Assembly: GCA_009783195.1 (NCBI GenBank)
Contig: WRHP01000007.1
Location: 2,534 to 53,531, forward strand
Direction of reading: 5' to 3'
Length of the DNA stretch: 50,998 nt
Source: Syntrophorhabdaceae bacterium
GTDB taxonomy: Bacteria; Desulfobacterota; Deferrimicrobia; Deferrimicrobiales; Deferrimicrobiaceae
This document shows positions 1 through 10,145 of this stretch, piece after piece; the stretch's first letter is position 1; the number at the start of each line of letters is the position of its first letter. The position numbers and the translations under genes were made by a program. The notes beneath the pieces were generated by a model that was given only the letters and a program-made list of their open reading frames with translations, did no database searches and had not been told where the DNA came from.

Positions 1-2
1 AG

Positions 3-1277
3 TTGAATATGGCGCGCATCGGCAGCAAACCGATCGAGTTCAATCTTCATATTGGTTGCGACGTGCCCGCGGAGCTGCTTGGCGACGAACTGCGCATCAA
101 GCAGATTTTGAACAACCTGCTGTCCAACGCGTTCAAATATACGCAGGAAGGCAATGTCGATCTGTCGGTTTCCGCCGAATACGGGACCAAAGAAGGGGAT
201 TCCGATGTTGTGATTGTGTTTCGCGTAAAGGACACAGGGCAAGGTATGGAGGAGTGGCAGGTTCGAATGCTGTTCAACGAGTATTCCCGCTTTGATATGG
301 CGTCCAACCGCAAGGTAGAGGGTACGGGGCTGGGCATGAACATTGCGCAGCACCTGATAAACATGATGAACGGCGAAATTTCCGTTGAAAGCGAGCCGGG
401 AAAGGGCTCGCTGTTTACCGTGCGGCTGCCGCAGGGCCGTATCGGCGACAAAATCCTGGATAAAGAATTGGCCCATACCCTGCTGTGGTTGAGTAATGTC
501 GCCGCGCCGCGCGCGAAAGCGACGCAGATCGTGCGCGAGCCGATGCCCTACGGCAGAGTGTTGATTGTGGACGACCTCGAAATAAATCTGTATGTCGCCA
601 AAGGATTGTTGACGCCTTACGATTTGTCGATCGATACCGTCTTGAGCGGGTTTGAAGCGATTGACAAGGTGCGCGGCGGCGAAGAGTACGACATCGTGTT
701 CATGGATCATATGATGCCGAAGATGGACGGTATTGAAACGACAAAGATGCTGCGCGACATGGGTTATACCCGCGCGATAGTTGCGCTTACGGCGAACGCC
801 CTGGTGGGGCAGGCGGAAATGTTTTTGGAAAACGGCTTTGATGGTTTTCTGTCCAAGCCGGTGGATTTGCGCCAGATGAATTCGGTGTTGAACAAGTTTA
901 TACGCGATAAACAGCCGCCCGAGATGATTGAAGCCGCGCGCAAGCAGCATGTTGGCGATAAAACGTCCGAGACATCAATTGAACCGCGACTGGCGAGAAT
1001 TTTCGTCAGTGACGCCGAAAAGGCTATTACCGCGCTTGGGTCGATATTCAGCAACAGATTCCGCAGAGACGACGACTTGAAAATATTTGTTGTCAATGCC
1101 CATGCCATGAAAAACGCTCTTTTGAATATCGGCGAACTGGCTTTGGCAAACACCGCGTACAAGCTGGAACTGATTGGGAAAAAAGGGAATGTTGACGTCA
1201 TGCTGGCTGAAATGCCCGCTTTTTTGAATGCGTTACAGGCGGTTACCGAAAAAATGAGACAGAAGGAAGAAGAATAA
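3..1277 (+). CDS. hybrid sensor histidine kinase, C-terminal part (ATPase + receiver + HPt)
   Basis: Partial: the frame is open to the left edge, so the TTG at base 3 is not a real start and the sensor and HisKA regions lie outside the window. Visible order, numbered from base 3: HATPase_c with N-box NNLLSNAFKY (37-46), G1 box DTGQG (77-81) and G2 box GTGLGM (107-112). A receiver domain follows, beginning RVLIVDD (185-191), with phospho-acceptor Asp235 in FMDHMMPKMDG, the ALTAN segment at 261-265 and Lys285 in SKP. At the C-terminus is an HPt-like helix with His367 in NAHAMKNALLNIG. This is a phosphorelay protein carrying kinase, receiver and HPt modules in one chain. The signal sensed cannot be judged, and no partner regulator is visible downstream. 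Confidence 0.9.
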   Translation: MNMARIGSKPIEFNLHIGCDVPAELLGDELRIKQILNNLLSNAFKYTQEGNVDLSVSAEYGTKEGDSDVVIVFRVKDTGQGMEEWQVRMLFNEYSRFDMASNRKVEGTGLGMNIAQHLINMMNGEISVESEPGKGSLFTVRLPQGRIGDKILDKELAHTLLWLSNVAAPRAKATQIVREPMPYGRVLIVDDLEINLYVAKGLLTPYDLSIDTVLSGFEAIDKVRGGEEYDIVFMDHMMPKMDGIETTKMLRDMGYTRAIVALTANALVGQAEMFLENGFDGFLSKPVDLRQMNSVLNKFIRDKQPPEMIEAARKQHVGDKTSETSIEPRLARIFVSDAEKAITALGSIFSNRFRRDDDLKIFVVNAHAMKNALLNIGELALANTAYKLELIGKKGNVDVMLAEMPAFLNALQAVTEKMRQKEEE

Positions 1278-1502
1278 AATGCGCGCCAAGTGTACGTCAG
1301 GCACGCGGCAAAAGAACTGTTTTCAGGGATTGACGACGCTCCCGGATATAAGGTAACCTCTATCATTCTTAGTAAGATTATCTGCAATCATTGATAAACC
1401 ACGTGCTTTTTGGAGTGCCTTCCGACAGATTTTCCGTCCTTTTCGGCAGCCGAGGCAATTGCTCAAGGTAAGCCAACTATCGTTGATACATGGAGAACGT
1501 GC

Positions 1503-2750
<1,248 letters not shown>

Positions 2751-2779
2751 CGCAAAAACCGAAAGGAAATTGGAACCCA

Positions 2780-2983
2780 ATGAAAGAGAACATCCATCCC
2801 AAGTACGTGAAAACCGCCGTGAAGTGCGCTTGCGGGAACGCGTTTGAGTCGATTTCCGCCACCGAAGAGATCAAGGTGGCCATCTGCTCGAACTGCCATC
2901 CCTTCTTCACCGGAAAACAGAAACTGATCGACACCGCCGGCCGGATCGAAAAGTTCAACAGGAAGTACGCGAAGGAGAAGTAA
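2780..2983 (+). CDS. rpmE: 50S ribosomal protein L31 (zinc-binding type)
   Basis: 67 residues, a normal length for bL31. The start is ATG 2780 ([10 protein letters not shown]), preceded by GAAAGGAAA about 10 bases upstream; a longer in-frame extension overlaps rho and is rejected. It keeps the four zinc-ligand cysteines of the C+ type, in KCACGN and CSNCHPF, and the C-terminal basic tail. The C+ form needs zinc; in other bacteria a zinc-free paralogue may replace it under zinc limitation, but none is visible here. It sits between rho and thyX. Confidence 0.96.
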   Translation: MKENIHPKYVKTAVKCACGNAFESISATEEIKVAICSNCHPFFTGKQKLIDTAGRIEKFNRKYAKEK

Positions 2984-3007
2984 AAGCCCGAAGGAGCGTC
3001 CCTTCCG

Positions 3008-3706
3008 ATGAAGGTCGTCCTGTTGCAATGTACGCCCGAGCCGGAGCGGATGGTTGCCCTTGCCGCCCGGCTGTGTTATTCCCCTTCCGGCATTGGAGAT
3101 CTGCGGAAGGATGTTTCCCGCAAGAGTGTGCATGGGTTGGTCCGCAAAGTCTTGTCGATGGGACACGCTTCCACTTTGGAGCACGTTGCGTTTACCTTTG
3201 GCATTGAAGGCATATCGCGCGCCGCATCGCACCAGTTGGTGCGGCACCGGCTTGCTTCTTATTCCCAGCAGAGTCAGCGGTACGTTTCGGCCGATTTCGG
3301 TTATGTGACGCCGGCAAGCGTTTCGGATCAGCCGGAGTTGCTTGCGGAGTACAAGCGGCATATGGCCGCGTCCGTTGCTCTTTATGAAAAGCTTGGGAAG
3401 GCGGGAGTTCCGGCGGAGGATGCCCGCTTTGTCCTTCCCAACGCAACGGAGACGAAAATTCTCATCACAATGAACGCGCGGGAGCTTTGCCATTTTTTCT
3501 CTTTGAGAACATGCCTGCGGGCGCAATGGGAGATCCGGGAGATGGCGCTGCGGATGCTGGCGATAGCTCGGAAGAAAGCGCCGCTGTTGTTTGAGAACGC
3601 GGGGCCTGGGTGCGTTCGGGAGAAATGTCCCGAAGGAGCGTTGTCCTGCGGACAGGCCGCCAAGGCGCGATCCGAGATCGCGGCCATCGGTAAAAACAAA
3701 AAGTGA
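3008..3706 (+). CDS. thyX: flavin-dependent thymidylate synthase ThyX
   Basis: 232 residues. ThyX makes dTMP from dUMP using methylenetetrahydrofolate, FAD and NADPH, without producing dihydrofolate. The family signature RHRxxSxxxxSxR is present, beginning at Arg79 ([11 protein letters not shown]), and a HATTLEH-like substrate segment appears as GHASTLEHV. The ATG start follows a GGAGC-type ribosome site. The gene lies between rpmE and prfA in the same direction with short gaps, so co-transcription with rho is likely. No thyA-type gene is visible in this window. Confidence 0.96.
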   Translation: MKVVLLQCTPEPERMVALAARLCYSPSGIGDLRKDVSRKSVHGLVRKVLSMGHASTLEHVAFTFGIEGISRAASHQLVRHRLASYSQQSQRYVSADFGYVTPASVSDQPELLAEYKRHMAASVALYEKLGKAGVPAEDARFVLPNATETKILITMNARELCHFFSLRTCLRAQWEIREMALRMLAIARKKAPLLFENAGPGCVREKCPEGALSCGQAAKARSEIAAIGKNKK

Positions 3707-3724
3707 TGACGCCGGAGGCGCGTT

Positions 3725-4786
3725 TTGCTGGATAAACTCGAAGATCTGGTTGCAAAGATTCCGGAGTTGGAGCGTCTCCTGCTCGATCCTTCCGTAACCG
3801 GAAACCAAAGGGAAATGCAGCGGGTAGGAAGGGAGCTTGCCGAACTGCGTCCAATAGCGGACGCGTATGGCCGTTACCTGAAGACGAAGCGGGAACTTGA
3901 GGAGAACCGGGAGATGCTGGAGGCGGAGGCGGACCCGGAGCTTAAGGCCATGGCCAGGGAGGAGGTACTCAGACTAACGGAAGATAAGGAACGCCTCGAG
4001 CAAGAGCTGAAAATCCTCCTGATTCCGAAAGATCCCAACGACGACAAGAATATCCTGATCGAAATCCGCGCCGGGGCGGGGGGAGAGGAAGCTTCCCTGT
4101 TTGCGACCGAACTGTTCCGCGCCTACTCCATGTACGCCGATGCCAGGCGCTGGAAGGTGGAAATCATGCTCCGTAACGAAACGGGGCTTGGCGGCACGCG
4201 CGAAGTTATCGCCATGATTGAAGGACATGGAGCCTATAGCCGCTTCAAGTTCGAAAAGGGTGTACACAGAGTGCAGCGCGTTCCCGCAACGGAAGCGGGA
4301 GGCCGGATTCACACGTCCACCGTAACCGTGGCTGTAATGCCCGAAGCGGAAGAGTTCGATGTGCAGATCAGCCCGGAGGATCTGCGGATTGATGTCTTTC
4401 GTTCTTCCGGCCCTGGCGGACAGAGTGTCAATACTACGGATTCCGCGGTTCGTATTACGCACATCCCGACAGGGATGGTGGTTCAGTGCCAGGATGAGAA
4501 GTCGCAGCTCAAGAACAAGAACAAGGCGCTCAAGATTCTGCGCTCCCGCCTGTACGACGCGGAGATGGAAAAGCGGGCCGCCGAGCGCGCGGACCTGCGC
4601 CGCTCCCAGGTCGGCACCGGAGAGCGTAGCGAGCGAATCCGGACCTACAATTTCCCCCAAAACCGTGTTACGGACCACCGCATCGGCTTGACCGTCCACC
4701 AGCTTTCCTCTGTCCTGTCCGGGAGCTTTGACCCCTTCATGGACGCCCTCACGGCCCAGGATCAGGTCGAAGCGCTCCGGAAGTAA
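3725..4786 (+). CDS. prfA: peptide chain release factor 1
   Basis: 353 residues. It recognises UAA and UAG stop codons and triggers peptide release. The GGQ motif is at residues 231-233 (GPGGQSVN), and the stop-recognition loop reads [13 protein letters not shown], the PxT tripeptide of RF1 rather than the SPF of RF2. The start is TTG 3725, chosen because GGAGG ends six bases before it and the protein then begins at the family position (MLDKLEDL). prmC follows two bases after the stop, so the release factor and its own methyltransferase are paired. Confidence 0.97.
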   Translation: MLDKLEDLVAKIPELERLLLDPSVTGNQREMQRVGRELAELRPIADAYGRYLKTKRELEENREMLEAEADPELKAMAREEVLRLTEDKERLEQELKILLIPKDPNDDKNILIEIRAGAGGEEASLFATELFRAYSMYADARRWKVEIMLRNETGLGGTREVIAMIEGHGAYSRFKFEKGVHRVQRVPATEAGGRIHTSTVTVAVMPEAEEFDVQISPEDLRIDVFRSSGPGGQSVNTTDSAVRITHIPTGMVVQCQDEKSQLKNKNKALKILRSRLYDAEMEKRAAERADLRRSQVGTGERSERIRTYNFPQNRVTDHRIGLTVHQLSSVLSGSFDPFMDALTAQDQVEALRK

Positions 4787-4788
4787 CT

Positions 4789-5631
4789 GTGCTGCTCCCG
4801 GAGCTTCTTGCGCATTGCCGCCGGGAGATGGCTTGTATTTCCGACGCGGCGCCGGTCGAGGCGGAGATTCTTGTCTCTCATGTTACGGGCATACCTGTAA
4901 GCCGGCTGTTTCTGTCTGAAGCCTTCGATGCGGACGCTTTAGAGCGTCTTGGCCTTCTTCTTGAGCGCAGGCTCGCGGGAGAACCGTTGCAGTATGTTCT
5001 TGGCGCGTGGGATTTTTTCGGAAGAGAGTTTCTTCTTACCAGAGATACCCTGATTCCGCGCCCGGAGACCGAGGGGCTTGTGCGGCATGCCTTGGACGCT
5101 CTTGTGGAAAAGGGCGTTACGCGGGCTTTTGCGCTGGACGTTGGAACCGGCAGCGGCGCCATTGCCGTAACCATGGCTGCCGAGCTTCCGGGCGTTCGCG
5201 TGGTGGCCACCGATATTCTTGCGGGGGCGCTGAAAGTGGCCCGTGAAAACGCGCGGCGCCACGGTGTGGCTTCCCGCGTCGATTTTGTCCGCTGTGACGC
5301 ATATTCCGCCTTGAAATGCGAAGGTCGTTTTGATTTAGTGGTTTCGAACCCCCCGTATGTTTCCGACGGGGAATGGAACTCGCTTCCCAGGGTGGTCCGG
5401 GACTTTGAGCCGCCAGACGCGTTACGAGCGGGGCCTGACGGGTTGTCCTTGTTGAGGCGTCTTGTGGCCCACGGAGAGAACCTCCTTGCTGCCGGCGGAG
5501 AGCTTTGGTGCGAGATAGGGGCTTCCCAGAGATTGGCTGTGGCTTCTCTTCCCTCAGGCGCATTGATATTCAAGGGGGTATTCCGGGATCTTGCCGGCAT
5601 GGACCGGTACGCGAGTTGGGTCCGGCGATAA
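4789..5631 (+). CDS. prmC: peptide chain release factor N5-glutamine methyltransferase
   Basis: 280 residues, normal for PrmC/HemK. It methylates the glutamine of the GGQ motif of release factors, and its predicted substrate PrfA is the gene directly upstream. The Rossmann methyltransferase core shows the SAM-binding motif LDVGTGSGAIAV and the catalytic NPPY tetrad at 187-190 (SNPPYVSD). The start is GTG 4789, two bases after the prfA stop, so expression is probably by translational coupling. Confidence 0.95.
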   Translation: MLLPELLAHCRREMACISDAAPVEAEILVSHVTGIPVSRLFLSEAFDADALERLGLLLERRLAGEPLQYVLGAWDFFGREFLLTRDTLIPRPETEGLVRHALDALVEKGVTRAFALDVGTGSGAIAVTMAAELPGVRVVATDILAGALKVARENARRHGVASRVDFVRCDAYSALKCEGRFDLVVSNPPYVSDGEWNSLPRVVRDFEPPDALRAGPDGLSLLRRLVAHGENLLAAGGELWCEIGASQRLAVASLPSGALIFKGVFRDLAGMDRYASWVRR

Positions 5632-5650
5632 ACCAGGAGCGATAACAAAA

Positions 5651-6919
5651 GTGGACATATTTGTCATAAGAGGAGGCAAGCCTCTTTCGGGGTCTTGCCG
5701 GGTTTCGGGAGCCAAAAACGCCATTCTTCCCGCCATGGCCGCCTCCCTGCTTGCCGAAGGGCCGGTGGAGATAGTTGGCGTGCCGGTCCTCAGGGATATT
5801 TCCACATTCGGGAAGTTGCTTGGCATCCTTGGTTCCGAAGTAACACGCGGCTTCGACGCCTCGGGGACCGAAACCGTGCGTATAGTAAACGGTCCTGTTT
5901 CGAGCATGGAAGCTCCCTACGAACTGGTCAAGACGATGCGGGCCTCCGTGCTTGTTCTTGGACCGCTGCTTGCGCGGTATGGGCGGGCAAGGATCTCGCT
6001 TCCGGGCGGCTGCGCCATAGGCGCGCGTCCAATAGATCAGCATCTTAGGGGGCTTGAGCATCTGGGCGCGAAGACCTCTTTGTCGGAAGGGTACATCGAG
6101 GCGACCACTGACCGGCTTAAAGGGGCTTCCGTCCGGTTTGACATGAAAACTGTCACCGGCACGGAGAATCTTATGATGGCGGCGGCGCTTGCGGAAGGGA
6201 CAACGGTTCTTTCAAACGCGGCGCAGGAGCCGGAAGTGTGTGACCTCGCGTGCCTGCTGCGCGCCATGGGAGCCGATATAGAGGGGGACGGAACAGACGA
6301 GATTGTGATCCGCGGCGTACAGACCTTGAAAGGCGCGCGTCATGAGGTCATGGCTGACCGGATCGAGGCGGCGACATTGCTGCTGGCCGGAGCGATCACC
6401 GGCGGCGATGTGACCGTCGAAGGAGCAAATTCCCGCTACATGGGCGCGGTGCTGGATAAACTGCGGGAAAGCGGCGCCGAGGTGTACGAAACCGACGGCG
6501 GCGTGCGGACAAAGCGCGCGGGGGCGATCCGCTCGGTGAACGTGAAGACGGCGCCGTACCCAGGGTTTCCCACGGACATGCAGGCGCAGTTTATGGCGTA
6601 CATGTGTCTGGGCGACGGCTTCAGCATCATCTCCGAAACGATCTTCGAGAACCGGTTCATGCATGTCGCGGAGCTGCGGCGCATGGGAGCCGGCATTGAT
6701 GTGTCCGGGAACACAGCGGCTGTGAAGGGTGTGCCGAAGCTGTCGGGTGCGCCGCTGATGGCCACGGATCTGCGCGCTTCGGCATCGCTGGTGCTGGCGG
6801 GATTGGCGGCGGCGGGAACAACCGAGGTTTTCCGGATATATCACCTTGACCGCGGATACGATTTGCTGGAGAACAAGCTTTGTTCTCTGGGCGCCGACAT
6901 AGAGCGGGTGAAAGAGTAG
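5651..6919 (+). CDS. murA: UDP-N-acetylglucosamine 1-carboxyvinyltransferase MurA
   Basis: 422 residues (E. coli MurA 419). It catalyses the first committed step of peptidoglycan precursor synthesis, transferring enolpyruvate from PEP to UDP-GlcNAc. The catalytic cysteine that fosfomycin attacks is present as Cys121 in GGCAIGARP, and the substrate lysine is in SGAKNAILP. The start is GTG 5651 (VDIFVIRGGK), with AGGAG 11 bases upstream; an earlier in-frame ATG at 5591 lies inside prmC and adds residues the family lacks. hisD begins 12 bases after the stop; in related genomes as I recall them hisG sits here. Confidence 0.96.
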   Translation: MDIFVIRGGKPLSGSCRVSGAKNAILPAMAASLLAEGPVEIVGVPVLRDISTFGKLLGILGSEVTRGFDASGTETVRIVNGPVSSMEAPYELVKTMRASVLVLGPLLARYGRARISLPGGCAIGARPIDQHLRGLEHLGAKTSLSEGYIEATTDRLKGASVRFDMKTVTGTENLMMAAALAEGTTVLSNAAQEPEVCDLACLLRAMGADIEGDGTDEIVIRGVQTLKGARHEVMADRIEAATLLLAGAITGGDVTVEGANSRYMGAVLDKLRESGAEVYETDGGVRTKRAGAIRSVNVKTAPYPGFPTDMQAQFMAYMCLGDGFSIISETIFENRFMHVAELRRMGAGIDVSGNTAAVKGVPKLSGAPLMATDLRASASLVLAGLAAAGTTEVFRIYHLDRGYDLLENKLCSLGADIERVKE

Positions 6920-6931
6920 GGAGGATATGTA

Positions 6932-8212
6932 ATGAAGTGGGTGCGATCTGGAACGGCGGTTTTCCGGGAGGCGCTGTCGCGGGCGTCGATGCGAGGAGCG
7001 GCGGAAGGGGCGAAGGTGTCCGCTACGGTATCCGAAATACTTGGGCGCGTGCGCGAGGAAGGGGATGCGGCGTTGGCGGAATATACCCGCCGGTTTGACC
7101 GTTTCGACCCGGCCCGGAAAGGATTCAAGGTCACGGCAAAGGAGATAGACGCGGCCTGGACGCGCGTCTCACCGGCGCTGAAAAAATCATTGGAGCTTGC
7201 CGCGGGACGGATCACGGATTTTCATAAGTGTCAGCTTGATCGCGGGTATGGCATTTCCATGCCCGGCATTACGCTCGGGCAGAGGGTTCACCCGGTCGCG
7301 CGGGCGGGCATCTACGTGCCCGGCGGCAAGGCGGCGTACCCGTCCACATTGCTGATGAACGCGATTCCGGCGAAAGTGGCGGGTGTTGCCGAAGTGGTGG
7401 CCGCGTGCGCGTCTCCCGGCGGCGAAGTTCCCGACATTGTGCTTGCGGCCGCGCGGATCGCCGGTGTCTCCTCAATCTGCCGTATAGGCGGCGCGCAGGC
7501 CATTGCGGCGCTGGCGTACGGCACGCGTTCCATTCCGGCGGTTGATGTGATCGTGGGTCCGGGAAACGCTTATGTTACCGAAGCCAAACGCCAAGTGTTT
7601 GGTATTGTCGGGATCGACATGTTGGCGGGGCCAAGCGAGCTTGTGGTGCTGGCCGACGACGCGGCAAACCCCGCTTATGTGGCGGCGGATCTGCTGTCCC
7701 AGGCGGAACACGACGAGGATGCGTATGTCGCGCTTGTGACAGACTCGACGTTGTTTTCACGGAAGGTGGAACGGGAACTCTCCCGACAGGCCAAGGCTCT
7801 TCCTCGCAAGGATATTCTTGCGGCGTCGCTGTCTCGCAGCGACGGTTTCCTTGTGCGCAATTCCAAAGAAGGGGTTGATGTGGTGAACCGGCTGGCGCCG
7901 GAGCATCTGTCTGTCATGACAAAAGATCCCTGGAAAACATTTGAGGGGATACGCAACGCGGGTACGGCGTTTTTGGGGCCGTACAGTCCGGTGGCGGTGG
8001 GCGATTATGTCGCCGGAATCAACCATACGCTGCCTACCGGTGGAGCCGCGCGGTTTTCCTCCCCTCTGGGAGTTGCCGATTTCCTTAAGAAAACCAACGT
8101 GGTATCATACGAAGTTTTGGCGCTTGAGTCAGACGGCCCCCATGTGGTTCGTCTGGCCCAGAAAGAGGGGCTTCATGCCCATGCGCAAGCGGTCAGGTTG
8201 CGGATCAAGTAG
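6932..8212 (+). CDS. hisD: histidinol dehydrogenase
   Basis: 426 residues. It oxidises L-histidinol to L-histidine in two NAD-dependent steps, the last steps of the pathway. Family motifs include VHPVARAGIYVPGGKAAYPS, the GPGNAYVTEAKRQVFG signature and the late HTLPTGGAARFSSPLGV block that carries a zinc-ligand histidine. ATG 6932 has GGAGG six bases upstream. The frame is intact and full length, which matters because hisH and hisF of the same operon appear to be lost. Confidence 0.96.
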   Translation: MKWVRSGTAVFREALSRASMRGAAEGAKVSATVSEILGRVREEGDAALAEYTRRFDRFDPARKGFKVTAKEIDAAWTRVSPALKKSLELAAGRITDFHKCQLDRGYGISMPGITLGQRVHPVARAGIYVPGGKAAYPSTLLMNAIPAKVAGVAEVVAACASPGGEVPDIVLAAARIAGVSSICRIGGAQAIAALAYGTRSIPAVDVIVGPGNAYVTEAKRQVFGIVGIDMLAGPSELVVLADDAANPAYVAADLLSQAEHDEDAYVALVTDSTLFSRKVERELSRQAKALPRKDILAASLSRSDGFLVRNSKEGVDVVNRLAPEHLSVMTKDPWKTFEGIRNAGTAFLGPYSPVAVGDYVAGINHTLPTGGAARFSSPLGVADFLKKTNVVSYEVLALESDGPHVVRLAQKEGLHAHAQAVRLRIK

Positions 8213-8227
8213 AAGAGGGAAATGTCA

Positions 8228-8818
8228 ATGATGAGGGAAAGCAAGGTAGAGCGGACGACGAATGAAACCAGCATCAAGCTTTCCCTGCGGCTTGAAGGGC
8301 AAGGCTTGTCGGAGACCGGTACCGGCGTTCCGTTCCTGGATCACATGCTCAACCTGTTTTCGCGTCACGGTCTGTTCAACCTGACGGTTGCGGGGAAAGG
8401 CGACATAGAGGTCGATTATCATCACACGGTCGAGGATGTGGGGATCTGTCTGGGTGAAGCGTTTCGCAAGGCGCTTGGGGATATGAAAGGGATCACCCGA
8501 TATGGGAATGCGGTTGTGCCGATGATCGAGGCGTTGGCCTCGGTGACGGTTGATGTCTCCGCCAGGCCGCATCTGGTTTACAACGTCTCGGTCAAAAACG
8601 AGAAGATAGGGAAGTTCGATGTGGAACTGGTGGAAGAGTTCTTCCGGGCGTTTTCGCAGTCGTCCGGCGTGTGCGTACACGTCAACATGAAATACGGGAC
8701 CAACGCTCATCACATCATTGAGGCTGTTTTCAAGGCATTCGGGCGCGCGATGTCCGAGGCGGTCCGTATCGATCCGCGGGTACAGGGTGTTCCGTCCACC
8801 AAAGGCGTCTTGGGCTGA
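8228..8818 (+). CDS. hisB: imidazoleglycerol-phosphate dehydratase
   Basis: 196 residues from ATG 8228. It dehydrates imidazole glycerol phosphate to imidazole acetol phosphate, and its substrate is the product of the HisF-HisH enzyme. The duplicated metal-binding motifs are present: [12 protein letters not shown] with [10 protein letters not shown], and later [18 protein letters not shown]. This is the monofunctional form, with no HAD phosphatase domain. An in-frame ATG at 8222 is only two bases after the GAGGG ribosome site, so 8228 (or 8231) is the better start. Confidence 0.95.
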   Translation: MMRESKVERTTNETSIKLSLRLEGQGLSETGTGVPFLDHMLNLFSRHGLFNLTVAGKGDIEVDYHHTVEDVGICLGEAFRKALGDMKGITRYGNAVVPMIEALASVTVDVSARPHLVYNVSVKNEKIGKFDVELVEEFFRAFSQSSGVCVHVNMKYGTNAHHIIEAVFKAFGRAMSEAVRIDPRVQGVPSTKGVLG

Positions 8819-8846
8819 CGCGCTTGGCGGATTCTGACGCGAGGGC

Positions 8847-8888
8847 GTGATCGCAGCCGCCGGTTACGGGGCGAGGAACGTGGCGTAA
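8847..8888 (+). pseudogene. hisH: possible N-terminal remnant of hisH
   Basis: The 126-base gap between hisB and hisA, the usual place of hisH, holds a GTG-started stretch reading VIAAAGYGARNVA then TAA. HisH proteins begin with a pattern close to MIAIIDYGAGNLRS; six of the thirteen residues agree at matching positions (I, A, Y, G, A, N). The implied codon changes are mostly A-to-G and T-to-C transitions. A GAGGG ribosome-site-like run sits one base before the GTG. Bases after the stop resemble NLRS codons only if small indels are allowed. The stretch is short and GC-rich, so chance similarity is possible. Confidence 0.5.
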
Positions 8889-8944
8889 GCAAGAATTCAG
8901 GCTGTCTCCGCGCGGCGGCATGACAGCTTTAAGGAGCGCAATAG

Positions 8945-9676
8945 ATGTCTTTTCTGGTAATACCGGCAATAGATATCCAAAACGGCAAGGCTGTGCGGCT
9001 GCGCCAGGGGCGCGCGGAAGATTCCACCGTTTTTTCCGATTCCCCGCTTGAGGTTGCAAAGCGGTTCGCGGCGACCGGGGCGTCACGGCTTCATGTGGTG
9101 GATCTTGATGGCGCATTCCTGGGCAAGCCGGCCAATGCGGATATTATCTGCCGTATTGCTTCTGTATCCGGGGTGCAGGTCCAGGTCGGTGGCGGCATTC
9201 GCAATTACGACTCGGCAGCTCGATATTTGGGCGCCGGAGTATCCCGCGTGGTGCTTGGGACTTCCATAGTGCGCGACCCGGATGAGGTTACCCGGATCAC
9301 CAGAGCCTATCCCGGACAGGTGGCAGCCGGTATCGACGCCCGTGACGGACGCGTGGCGATTCGCGGGTGGGTCGAGGTGACAGGGCTTCTCGCGTCGGAT
9401 CTTGCCCTCCGTATCGAAGCATGGGGTGTTTCATGCTTCATCTACACGGATATCAGCCGTGACGGAATGATGGTGGGGCCAAACGCCGACTCCATTAGCG
9501 AATTTGCAAGCGGCGTGACCGTTCCGGTGATTGCTTCAGGAGGCATTACTACCCTGGATGATCTGCGCGCGATCCGGGCAATGGAAGATAAAGGGGTTAC
9601 CGGCGCGATTATCGGGCGCGCGTTGTACGACGGAACAATTGATCTGTCAAAAGCGCTGGAATTGGAACAGAGCTGA
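8945..9676 (+). CDS. hisA: phosphoribosylformimino-5-aminoimidazole carboxamide ribotide isomerase
   Basis: 243 residues. A TIM barrel that isomerises ProFAR to PRFAR, the substrate of HisF-HisH. The start reads IPAIDIQNGKAVRLRQGR, with the first-half catalytic Asp; the second-half catalytic Asp is in YTDISRDGMM. Phosphate-binding glycine loops appear as VGGGIRN and IASGGI. ATG 8945 has AAGGAG about 10 bases upstream. The half-barrel pattern fits HisA rather than HisF. Its product has no visible enzyme in this operon. Confidence 0.94.
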   Translation: MSFLVIPAIDIQNGKAVRLRQGRAEDSTVFSDSPLEVAKRFAATGASRLHVVDLDGAFLGKPANADIICRIASVSGVQVQVGGGIRNYDSAARYLGAGVSRVVLGTSIVRDPDEVTRITRAYPGQVAAGIDARDGRVAIRGWVEVTGLLASDLALRIEAWGVSCFIYTDISRDGMMVGPNADSISEFASGVTVPVIASGGITTLDDLRAIRAMEDKGVTGAIIGRALYDGTIDLSKALELEQS

Positions 9677-9687
9677 CGGAAAAGAAA

Positions 9688-9776
9688 ATACTGGCAAAAC
9701 ATGTCGTTTTTTAGGTGATACAAGGCAACACGCGGTAAAAGGTGTATGGTTCGGGGCGTGTTGGAGCGCGGGAAGG
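9688..9776 (+). pseudogene. hisF: 5' remnant of hisF, frameshifted and truncated
   Basis: Between hisA and hisI, the usual site of hisF, bases 9688-9711 read ILAKHVVF in one frame, matching the HisF start MLAKRIIP at I/M, L, A, K, a basic residue and two branched residues. The start codon is ATA. After an apparent 4-base loss the reading continues in another frame from 9711: LGDTRQHAVKGVWF, then SAG. This lines up without gaps with the family segment LDVKDGRVVKGVNF and the later DAG. Several codons differ from the expected ones by one transition (CGC to CAC, GTG to GCG, CGG to TGG). About 220 further codons are missing, and the hisI ribosome site follows at 9786. Confidence 0.72.
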
Positions 9777-9794
9777 CAAAAAGTCGGAGGGTTG

Positions 9795-10145
9795 ATGACT
9801 GCTGACGAACTCATAGGGCAGATAAAGTTTAATGATGCGGGATTGGTCCCGGTGGTGGCGCAGGACGTTACCGACAACGCCGTGCTTATGGTGGCATGGG
9901 CAAACGCGGAAGCGATCCGCAACACATTTGTGTCGGGGCACGCCTCCTACTGGAGCCGGTCGCGTAAATCCTTGTGGGTAAAAGGAGAAACGTCCGGGCA
10001 TTTTCAGGATGTGGAGGAGATTCTTTACGACTGTGACGCAGACACGATACTTTATCGCGTTCGCCAGAAAGGGCCTGCGTGCCACACGGGCGAGCGCACA
10101 TGTTTTTATCGCAGCGCATACCGTCGGGGGGAGGGGAACGCATGA
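9795..10145 (+). CDS. hisI: phosphoribosyl-AMP cyclohydrolase
   Basis: 116 residues from ATG 9795 (MTADELIGQIKFND), with GGAGG ending four bases upstream. It opens the ring of phosphoribosyl-AMP. The metal-binding core DCDADTILYRVRQ followed by GPACHTGERTCFYR carries the Asp and Cys ligands. It is the single-domain form, without a fused HisE pyrophosphatase. Upstream in the same frame the reading runs through the hisF remnant, which is not part of this protein. The stop overlaps the start of the HIT gene (ATGA). Confidence 0.95.
   Translation: MTADELIGQIKFNDAGLVPVVAQDVTDNAVLMVAWANAEAIRNTFVSGHASYWSRSRKSLWVKGETSGHFQDVEEILYDCDADTILYRVRQKGPACHTGERTCFYRSAYRRGEGNA

Noticed and set aside
1278-1502. 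Small gene or promoter in the rho leader
   Set aside because: A 25-residue ATG frame and a TTGACG without a matching -10 box are present, but neither is convincing.
6920-6931. hisG relic between murA and hisD
   Set aside because: Only 12 bases remain; nothing can be recognised, so only absence is claimed.
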